From Prevotella pectinovora (GTDB taxonomy: Bacteria > Bacteroidota > Bacteroidia > Bacteroidales > Bacteroidaceae), in contig NZ_JXQI01000062.1 in the NCBI RefSeq assembly GCF_000834015.1, positions 1 through 64,000 on the forward strand: a DNA stretch of 64,000 nt, in the 5' to 3' direction. The notes under the pieces are model-generated. The model saw nothing but the letters and a program-made list of their open reading frames with translations. It was not told the origin of the DNA and ran no database searches. The position numbers and the translations under genes were made by a program. This document shows positions 1-6,314 of the stretch, in pieces (position 1 is the stretch's first letter; each line of letters starts with the position of its first letter).

Positions 1-250
1 ACAAACTTGTACATTTGGTCACAGCCATGGTCAGAAATCGCCAAACATTCACCCCTGAATATAAAATCTCAGCATAAATTGAAAATAATGGTCAAAACAT
101 TTGGATATTAACATAGAAAGCGATTTGTAGCTAAAAACAACCTCTCTTTTGCTATGTTGACTTGCTTAAATGATGTATTTTGTGGCAAAATGCGAATGCA
201 TTTGAAAAATATTTGCACAAAATGAAAGGCTTTTAAAATAAATGGTATAT
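1..250. other. AT-rich intergenic DNA, no gene seen
   Basis: No open frame here has a recognisable protein, promoter-to-start arrangement or composition like that of the neighbouring genes. The short frames on both strands look fortuitous. The stretch lies beyond a hairpin terminator (291-337), so it probably belongs to the flank of a gene outside the window. Confidence 0.5.
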
Positions 251-287
251 TCAGCCCCCAACGCTCATTACACCGTTTGGGGGCTGA
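251..287. repeat. GC-rich hairpin, variant of dispersed repeat
   Basis: An imperfect inverted repeat: the left arm reads CAGCCCCCAACG and the right arm CGTTTGGGGGCTG, around a CTCATTACAC core. It resembles the perfect hairpin at 17191-17218 (CCCCAAACGG, TCATTATG, CCGTTTGGGG), so I place it in the same family. It sits beside the terminator at 291-337. Confidence 0.5.
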
Positions 288-290
288 AAA

Positions 291-337
291 AAGAAATATT
301 GCTGTTTGGAGGAAAACTCCAGGCAGCAATATTTCTT
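291..337. terminator. Strong bidirectional terminator hairpin
   Basis: A perfect 14-bp stem (AAGAAATATTGCTG at 291-304 with its complement at 324-337) encloses a second small stem GGAG/CTCC. T-runs follow on both strands. It is well placed to end the leftward antitoxin-like gene at 391-597. Confidence 0.75.
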
Positions 338-390
338 TTTAAGCCAAATCAATTATTTTTACTTGTTGCGACAAGATTAATTAGAACAGG

Positions 391-597
391 TTATTTTAAG
401 CACTGTTCAATCAAGTCTTTTGCACTATTGGCGTGAAATACATTTCCTGTCTTGACATCGTTAAGTGCCTCTTCAAGTCCAGACATCTGTTGTGAGGTGT
501 TGTTTATAGTCCATCCGAATTTTTTTGCTAAATCCTTGAGTAAGGACAAATCCATTTTGGGAATTGTTATTGAGGTCGTAAGTGTAGAAGTATTCAT
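391..597 (-). CDS. Small antitoxin-like protein, orphan
   Basis: A 68-residue protein. A frame opening at 654 exists, but a good promoter (TTG, 20 bp, TATTTTTGC at 623-654) places transcription start near 615, so translation should begin at the Met at 597. The sequence has an N-terminal Thr/Ser/Ile stretch ending in IPK, then two helical segments with LEEAL and KDLIEQCL. From memory this resembles small antitoxins that precede RelE/YafQ-type toxins in Bacteroidales, but I cannot name a family. No toxin frame lies downstream before the terminator at 291-337, so if it is an antitoxin it stands alone. It could also be a small DNA-binding protein. Existence is well supported, function weakly. Confidence 0.6.
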   Translation of the reverse strand: MNTSTLTTSITIPKMDLSLLKDLAKKFGWTINNTSQQMSGLEEALNDVKTGNVFHANSAKDLIEQCLK

Positions 598-622
598 ATT
601 TTTGTTGTTTAAAGTGATTAAT

Positions 623-654
623 GCAAAAATAATTATTATTTCTTTAAGTTGCAA
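623..654 (-). promoter_or_regulatory. Promoter of the antitoxin-like gene
   Basis: On the minus strand a -33 TTG (652-654) and a -7 TATTTTTGC (623-631) are 20 bp apart, matching the Bacteroidetes sigma-ABfr pattern. It lies 25 bp upstream of the chosen ATG at 597. Confidence 0.65.
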
Positions 655-838
655 GAGTTTTCTTGTGAATCTTATTTGTCACTAACCTCCAATCTTCTTT
701 GAACTCATTATTAGATACAAGAAAAGATATGATTGTTTCACTTTCTTTCGTCTGATAGCACAGAAAAGTTACACTTTTCAGCTGAAGCAGTCAAGAAATG
801 GTGCAGTTTCCCCACGCCAAGGGGAATTTTGCAGGCAT

Positions 839-862
839 GGTTCTTTGTCAGTATAAAGAACC
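839..862. terminator. Hairpin downstream of ureohydrolase gene
   Basis: A perfect 8-bp stem GGTTCTTT/AAAGAACC with an 8-nt loop, 22 bp beyond the stop of the leftward gene at 884-1672. There is no clear T-run, so termination strength is uncertain. Confidence 0.4.
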
Positions 863-883
863 GGCACTTGTTTGTGTTTTTGT

Positions 884-1672
884 TCATTCTCGCTTTTGAT
901 TTGTATGAGTCTGTTGTTCTTCCGCCAATATCATTTTCATCAGTTCGGCATTGGCTCTGTTGTTGATTTCAGCGTTTCTCGTTTCAGAAAGATAGTCGAG
1001 AGTGGCAGAACATTCGCCGGTAATGTCAACGCCTATTACCTCCTCATGGGCATAGATAATGCGGATCACGGCTTGAAGCTGCAATAGCGACATGTCTCCA
1101 TTGCTCCAATCAGTGACGGCGTCATGCTTTCTCAGCACGTCCTTGTCGATGGAGATGTAAACAGGCTCATGTATCAGTCTGCCGGCTTTTGAAGGCCATG
1201 CTTGATGATGGTCGATTTCGTCCTGACTATAGAACAACACCTTTTCTCTGAGATGAACAGGTATTTGTGAAATCAGTTCATCCGAAGCCCCCACGATAAT
1301 GATATTTCTGACAAGTGGGTTCTTTTCCAACACATCAGTCACCCATCCTCCACACGACACGACGCCGTTCCATTGCGGTTCTTGCATGTCGGGATGATGG
1401 TCGAAGACAATCAGCGAGAACGGTTCCTGCAGTCTGGATACCCAATATTCAGTGAGATAATGGAAATCGCCGGAATCTATGAAATGCAGAGCCTTGGCAG
1501 GAAATGGTGAAAGTCTGCGGTTCAGTTCCTCCTTTGCCTGCTCATCACAATAGCAGTCCACGCCATTGATGTCGCTACAGTCAACATGGGTGATGTTCCG
1601 GTTTGAGGCAAACGATTCATAATTGTATATGCCTGTGAAATTCAGGAGTATGATGGGAAGTTTCTTTATCAT
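884..1672 (-). CDS. Ureohydrolase-fold (arginase family) protein
   Basis: 262 residues from the Met of MIKKLPIILLNFTG. The frame stays open upstream to 1801, but that stretch looks non-coding. All six metal ligands expected of the arginase/agmatinase/formiminoglutamase fold can be placed: His71 in SGDFH, Asp91, His93 and Asp95 in DHHPD, and Asp176 and Asp178 in SIDKD. A GVDITGE stretch follows near 214-220. The fold and a two-manganese site are therefore likely. At 262 residues it is shorter than most arginases, and substrate loops do not match any subfamily I can name. No signal peptide, so cytoplasmic. It stands alone, divergent from the porin gene at 1963. Substrate unknown; hydrolysis of a guanidino or formimino group is inference. 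Confidence 0.75.
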   Translation of the reverse strand: MIKKLPIILLNFTGIYNYESFASNRNITHVDCSDINGVDCYCDEQAKEELNRRLSPFPAKALHFIDSGDFHYLTEYWVSRLQEPFSLIVFDHHPDMQEPQWNGVVSCGGWVTDVLEKNPLVRNIIIVGASDELISQIPVHLREKVLFYSQDEIDHHQAWPSKAGRLIHEPVYISIDKDVLRKHDAVTDWSNGDMSLLQLQAVIRIIYAHEEVIGVDITGECSATLDYLSETRNAEINNRANAELMKMILAEEQQTHTNQKRE

Positions 1673-1962
1673 GGATGCGAAAATACATATTATTCCCGAT
1701 AGTGACAATAAAAAAAGCGTCTTTTGCCTGTTTTTTATCCGTCCATCATGAATGTGCATCCTGACCTTGAAACTATGTCTGCAGATTCGCCATACAGGCA
1801 ATCAATCATCTTTTAGGCATGATTCCAATCAATTCCTAATACCTGTATGATGCCTTTCTAATCAAAAATAGGATTTTTTTTGTAATTTTGCACCGTAATA
1901 ACAAGATATTCTTAACGACAGAATAATAGTATACTTACGGAAGAGCACCGTTTTTTTAGATT
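1673..1962. promoter_or_regulatory. Divergent intergenic region with -7 box
   Basis: A TAATTTTGC element at 1883-1891 reads toward the porin gene at 1963 and fits a -7 box, with start expected near 1897. I find no convincing -33 element at the right distance. No small gene is evident. Confidence 0.4.
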
Positions 1963-3012
1963 ATGAAGACAACGAGACGCAACATCCTTCTGTCGGCACT
2001 ATGCTGCATCAGCACCAGTATGGCGAATGCACAGAGTTTCTGGGGCAACTATACCACTGAGTGGCAATGGGATATGAATAAAGGTACCAATTGGGTGAAC
2101 CTGCTGCGACTGGAAATGAGCGTTCCGCTATGGAAGGGCGGTTCCTTGGAAGCCGCTACGCTGCATGTGGCGAAGACTGGCGACGGCATCATCGACGACT
2201 GGCAGGGATTCTCAAACATAGAGGCAGACAATATGTTTGCCGGCATTGCCGTGTTGGGGTATATGCACGAATGGAAGGCAGGACACCTATTCGTGGGAGT
2301 GAGAAACGTGAATGAGGATTTCTTCACTTCCGATGTCACTGCACTCTTCACTAACAGTTCGTGCGGCATCTTCCCTACAATCGCCGCAAGCTATCCGATA
2401 GCCAACTATCCACTGTCAGGTCTGACGGTATATTTCGACGTGAGCAAGGGAGGATGGATATTCAAGAACAGCCTGTATAATGGGGTAGGCTACAACGGAT
2501 GGAAGCACCATGACAATCCGTTTATCATCAATCCAAAGCGTGACGGCATCTTTAACATGTCGCAGCTGGAGTATTCCTGGCGTGGCGCTTTGTATTATGC
2601 CGGAGTTACTCTCCATACCCGCCGGTTCGTCTTCGACGACGAAGGTGAGATGGCGCCAGCCGATGAGGCTGTCCACAAGACGAGCTGCGCCTGGTGGGTG
2701 TATGGCGAACAGCCGGTGTGGAAATCAGACGGGAAGACCATCACCTGTATGGCACAATATTCAGAAAACACCTGCCGCGAGAGCGGTTGCTACCGTTATG
2801 CCGAATTGGGAGGCGCTTATACCGACAGTCTCAACATGTGTGGCATCTCCGGACAGTATGCACAGTTCTGTCAGGACAATGAATTCTCGCTGGAACTGAC
2901 ATGGCGGCGACAGCTCACCAAGTCGATAGCCATACAGCCGTCATTCCAATATATCAACAATGGTAACGGAAACTTCACTGTGCTCAGCACACGCCTTTGT
3001 TGCAGTTTTTGA
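1963..3012 (+). CDS. OprB-like carbohydrate porin
   Basis: 349 residues with a classical signal peptide (Lys/Arg start, hydrophobic core, cleavage likely after MANA near residue 23). The mature chain alternates polar and hydrophobic residues, is rich in Tyr, Trp and Gly, and ends in Phe, as expected for an outer-membrane beta-barrel. The N-terminal layout (SFWGNYTTEW, then VAKTGDG and WQGFSNIEA) matches carbohydrate-selective porins of the OprB family as found in Bacteroidetes. Likely role: passive entry of small sugars or other solutes. It is monocistronic: a divergent enzyme gene lies upstream and a hairpin (3043-3070) downstream. The substrate cannot be read from sequence. Confidence 0.7.
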   Translation: MKTTRRNILLSALCCISTSMANAQSFWGNYTTEWQWDMNKGTNWVNLLRLEMSVPLWKGGSLEAATLHVAKTGDGIIDDWQGFSNIEADNMFAGIAVLGYMHEWKAGHLFVGVRNVNEDFFTSDVTALFTNSSCGIFPTIAASYPIANYPLSGLTVYFDVSKGGWIFKNSLYNGVGYNGWKHHDNPFIINPKRDGIFNMSQLEYSWRGALYYAGVTLHTRRFVFDDEGEMAPADEAVHKTSCAWWVYGEQPVWKSDGKTITCMAQYSENTCRESGCYRYAELGGAYTDSLNMCGISGQYAQFCQDNEFSLELTWRRQLTKSIAIQPSFQYINNGNGNFTVLSTRLCCSF

Positions 3013-3042
3013 AAGAGAGCACATTGCCCCGCATAAAAAAAT

Positions 3043-3070
3043 GGTCATTAGGGCTGTAATCCTAATGACC
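3043..3070. terminator. Perfect hairpin between convergent genes
   Basis: GGTCATTAGG (3043-3052) and CCTAATGACC (3061-3070) form a perfect 10-bp stem with an 8-nt loop. It lies between the convergent porin and phosphatase genes and probably ends both transcripts. The stem is made of the TCATTAGG core of the dispersed repeat family. Confidence 0.6.
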
Positions 3071-3138
3071 GATCAAACAAAATAACCTCTTCTAAAAAAT
3101 CAAGTTACAGACCAGCGCTAATGGCCGATTGGGGTTAA
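3071..3138 (-). repeat. Diverged 60-bp repeat unit, reverse copy
   Basis: Read on the minus strand this runs AACCCCAATCGGCCATTAG, then TTTTTTAGAAGAGG, then TTTTGTTTG. It is recognisably the unit seen at 13122-13180 but with many changes. It reaches the stop codon of the phosphatase gene (3135-3137). Confidence 0.55.
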
Positions 3139-4769
3139 GGAAGAAGCGGTCTTCCTACACAACCGCTTGGTGCCTGCACATGTAGCAGGGCAGCTATTGT
3201 AGGAGCGATGTCCGTCATCTCCGTGAGCTCTGTGGTGCAGCCGTGGCTGATACCCCATCCCATGAAGATGAGGGGGATGTGTGTGTCGTAGGGAGTCCAT
3301 GCTCCATGGTCGGTGCCTTTCATGCTGTGGGCATAGAAACCAGGTTTGAGCACAATTTGCACGTCACCGCTTCTGCCGTGGCAATAACCGTTGATGATGC
3401 GCCGTTTCACGTCGTCGGGAATGGTGGCAGTCATCACTTTGTTCATATCGCAGGCATAGTGCACTGAAGAGTCTGTCAGCAGTTCGTCAACGACACATTG
3501 TTTGATGCGGTCGTAGTCGAGATGCTGCTGGCGGATTCTGGCGATATCGAAGAACACCTGATAATTCATCACCTCACTTACTATCTTGCCACAACCGGGG
3601 AATGTCTCTGAGAGTCTGGCATTGAGACGGTCGGCGATTTCAGAGTTGCTCCATGCCCCAGCCGGGATGCGACGGTCTTGAAGGAAGCGGGCGTTGTTCA
3701 TCGCTCCATGGTCGGCAGTGAGGAACACGAGATAATTCCCCTTGCCCACCTTCTTGTCGAGATAGTTGAGGAAGTCAGCGATGCTGCGGTCGAGTCTGAG
3801 ATATGTATCCTCAATCTCAACGGCGTTGGGACCCACCTGATGGCCGATATAATCGGTGCTCGAACAGCTCACAGCCAGCAGGTCCACATCATCGTCTTCG
3901 CCAAGGTGCTCACCCTCTATTGCGGCGCGGGCCATATCGAAGGTCAGAGAATTGCCGAACGGTGTCTTGCGTATAATCTCATAACCATATTTCTTGTATA
4001 GCGACGGCAGGTCGAGAGGCAGCAGTGCCTTTTCGCCAGCCTTGATGCCGTCTTCATATTCCGTGTTGTCGGCAGTGCTCTCGATGTAGGAGTCTTTGGG
4101 ATATATTGTCTGCCATTTTTCAGAGAGATATTTCTCGGCGTGCCTCTCGCGGTTGAAACGAGTCACCCATGCGGGCAGCTTGTCCATATAGTATGTGCTT
4201 GTCACGAAATTGCCAGTCTCGTCGTCAAACCAGAATGCCCCGTCTGGGTTATGTCCGGCAGGAAGGATAGAGGCACGGTCTTTCAGCGAAACGCCTACGA
4301 CCTTAGATCGACCGTTGGTGGCGAGTTTCATCTCGTCGCTGATTGTGGTTACCCACAGGTAGCGCGGCGACATCTGTCCTGATTCGCTCTTCGTTCCCAC
4401 GGGGGTCACCGTCTTGTCGGTGGTGCAATATACCTTCTTGCCGCCTTTATAGAAGTTGTTGCCAGCAATGCCGTGTATCGTTGGCACGCTGCCGGTATAT
4501 ATACAGGTGTGGCCTATCGCCGTGACTGACGGGATATATGGGATGCGAGTGTTCTCGAATGAATATCCCTGGTTGAGCAGGCGTTTGAATCCACCTTCTG
4601 TATAGCGCTGTTGATAACGGTAGAGATAGTCCCAGCGCATCTGGTCTATCACGATGCCCACCACGAGGCGAGGTCTTTGGAATGTCAGATTAGCGGACTT
4701 GCCGTCCTGTGCCTGCATGCCGTAGCATGACAGGAACAAGGCTGCAAGAACTGTGATTGTCTTTTTCAT
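3135..4769 (-). CDS. pafA: PafA-type alkaline phosphatase
   Basis: 544 residues from the Met of MKKTITVLAALF, an 11-codon trim of the open frame giving a clean signal peptide (cleavage near MQAQ, residue 21). It belongs to the alkaline phosphatase superfamily with a threonine nucleophile. Asp42 in VIDQMRWDY, Thr83 in SVTAIGHT, Asn104 in GIAGNN and the KDR pair at 163-165 align with the PafA active site as I remember it (Asp38, Thr79, Asn100, Lys162, Arg164). LTADHGAMN and GTDHGAW supply the remaining zinc ligands. Expected role: periplasmic release of phosphate from monoesters, typically not repressed by phosphate in the studied enzyme. It follows the receptor/lipoprotein genes on the same strand across a 112-bp gap that holds a repeat unit, so it may have its own promoter. 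Confidence 0.88.
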   Translation of the reverse strand: MKKTITVLAALFLSCYGMQAQDGKSANLTFQRPRLVVGIVIDQMRWDYLYRYQQRYTEGGFKRLLNQGYSFENTRIPYIPSVTAIGHTCIYTGSVPTIHGIAGNNFYKGGKKVYCTTDKTVTPVGTKSESGQMSPRYLWVTTISDEMKLATNGRSKVVGVSLKDRASILPAGHNPDGAFWFDDETGNFVTSTYYMDKLPAWVTRFNRERHAEKYLSEKWQTIYPKDSYIESTADNTEYEDGIKAGEKALLPLDLPSLYKKYGYEIIRKTPFGNSLTFDMARAAIEGEHLGEDDDVDLLAVSCSSTDYIGHQVGPNAVEIEDTYLRLDRSIADFLNYLDKKVGKGNYLVFLTADHGAMNNARFLQDRRIPAGAWSNSEIADRLNARLSETFPGCGKIVSEVMNYQVFFDIARIRQQHLDYDRIKQCVVDELLTDSSVHYACDMNKVMTATIPDDVKRRIINGYCHGRSGDVQIVLKPGFYAHSMKGTDHGAWTPYDTHIPLIFMGWGISHGCTTELTEMTDIAPTIAALLHVQAPSGCVGRPLLP

Positions 4770-4796
4770 TTTCAAATCTTTACTTTGTTTCTTTAT

Positions 4797-4854
4797 CCCC
4801 AATCGGTCATTATGATTTACTTGGATTTTAGTGTTTTAGAAGAGTGGATTTCAA
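4797..4854 (+). repeat. 60-bp dispersed repeat unit, forward copy
   Basis: CCCCAATCGGTCATTATG, then ACTTGGATTTTAG, then TTTTAGAAGAGTGGATTT, in the 5' flank of the pafA-like gene. With the reverse copy at 3071-3138 it brackets that gene, with the CCCAATCGG ends facing inward. Confidence 0.65.
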
Positions 4855-4881
4855 TCGTCAGACCGTCTGGAAGTATGGTAA

Positions 4882-6264
4882 TTACATCCATGCTCCGAAT
4901 CGTGTGCTTGGCAGTGGAGCGGTGAAATAATAGTTGATGTCGTTGTTGCTGTCGAGGAAGTTCACCTTCTTCATTCCGAAGAATGGGAGTCCGCCGGGGA
5001 AGAGACGGCTGAAATCTGTCACACCGCCAGAGAGGGCAGGACTGCCGGGCTGAAAGTTGAAATCCCATGTCTTGTCGAAAGCCAGTGGAGCACCTTTCTC
5101 CAATTTGTCAGCTTCACAGTTGATGTCCATATTGTCGCTTTGACGGAAATTCTTGAAGAGCGGGTCGAGCTGACCTGCCACGCTGCTCTTGATGTCGGTG
5201 TCAAACCATATAGCGAGCGATGCTCCCTTTGCCATCTGCTCCACGCCCTTCTCTGTAGAAGCGTAATAGTAGTTGGGAGTGAGGCGGCTGTGCTCAATGT
5301 CTACACCATCTTGTTTCGGCTGCTTCAGACCGTAGCGGCAATCATATACGAGGTTGTTCACGAAGACTGGCTTTGCTGCCTTCTCCACCCATACCGAACC
5401 ACCTTTCTTGTTCTTGGAGCGGCGCCATCCGCAATCCACTATGGTGTTGTTGTAGACAGTCATCTCAGTGAGTGGAATCACTTCGCTGTTGCCGGCATTA
5501 GAAAGCTTGAATGCATTGGTGCAGGCGTTGTAGATGACGTTGTTGGCAACATCGAGCTTGCAGCCAGCTTTCACGTTGATAGCCTCGCCACCGTCGGCGG
5601 CATTGCCGGAATCGGCAAAGATGTTGTTTACGATCACGCCGTTGCCGCCGGTGAAGTATGTCTGGTCGTTGTAGTTGTCGTGGAAGAAACTGTCAGCAAT
5701 GACGAACTTGCCGTTCACATTGCAGAAGTGGAAGGCAGGCACACCGCCGTCGATGGTAGTCTTGAACAATTTGTTCTGGAACGATGCCGACGATTCCGTC
5801 GGTGTGGCTCCGGCATAGGCGATGTTTACATGGCTGAGCACTACCTCCTCGGAATTGTATCCGCAGATTATTCCTCCCCAGTCTTCAGTCTTCTTGGTGT
5901 CGGAAGTGAAAGTGACCGGCTTCTCTGCCGTTCCCATACAATAGAGATTGCCAAGCACTACGATTTCTACAGGCACCTGAACCTCCGACTTGCATGTCAC
6001 GGTGACTCCAGGCTCGATGTATAGCGAGGTGCCGACAGGTATCTCTACGCTCTCGCTCAGAGTGGTGTCCTTGGTCCATACCAGAGAGCCCTTGGGATAT
6101 TCAGCCATGGCGGTTTTGATTACATCGGCAGAGCCCTGGTTCCCGTTGCTGCCGTTGTTGTTAACGTAATCGTATGGATTGATGTTGTCGTTCTCGCAAG
6201 ATGTTGAGAACAATGTTGCAGCTGCCATAATCAGTGCACTGTATATTACTTTTGACCTTGTCAT
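4882..6264 (-). CDS. Beta-helix-like lipoprotein of phosphatase locus
   Basis: 460 residues from the Met of MTRSKVIYSALIM. The open frame extends another 118 codons, but that part overlaps the receptor gene in another frame and has coding-shadow composition. A lipobox (FSTSC, Cys23) and an acidic, Asn/Gly-rich linker imply surface or periplasmic lipid anchoring. The body repeats short strands with Asn turns (VVLGNLYCMG, VIVNNIFADS, DVANNVIYNAC, MTVYNNTIVDCG, PVFVNNLVYDC), as in right-handed parallel beta-helix proteins. No catalytic motif is evident. It starts 50 bp after the TonB receptor, so it is probably its partner: a surface binding protein or an enzyme acting on phosphorylated glycans or lipids. 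That role is inference from position only. Confidence 0.7.
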   Translation of the reverse strand: MTRSKVIYSALIMAAATLFSTSCENDNINPYDYVNNNGSNGNQGSADVIKTAMAEYPKGSLVWTKDTTLSESVEIPVGTSLYIEPGVTVTCKSEVQVPVEIVVLGNLYCMGTAEKPVTFTSDTKKTEDWGGIICGYNSEEVVLSHVNIAYAGATPTESSASFQNKLFKTTIDGGVPAFHFCNVNGKFVIADSFFHDNYNDQTYFTGGNGVIVNNIFADSGNAADGGEAINVKAGCKLDVANNVIYNACTNAFKLSNAGNSEVIPLTEMTVYNNTIVDCGWRRSKNKKGGSVWVEKAAKPVFVNNLVYDCRYGLKQPKQDGVDIEHSRLTPNYYYASTEKGVEQMAKGASLAIWFDTDIKSSVAGQLDPLFKNFRQSDNMDINCEADKLEKGAPLAFDKTWDFNFQPGSPALSGGVTDFSRLFPGGLPFFGMKKVNFLDSNNDINYYFTAPLPSTRFGAWM

Positions 6265-6314
6265 TTTATTTTTTTTTTGTGATTTGGGTTTCTGAAAGCT
6301 AAACACTCTTTGCA

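Noticed and set aside
5140-6024. 294-codon plus-strand frame inside the beta-helix lipoprotein gene
   Set aside because: Antisense to a gene with signal peptide and repeat structure. No domain or promoter. The composition is a shadow of Gly/Asn/Val codons.
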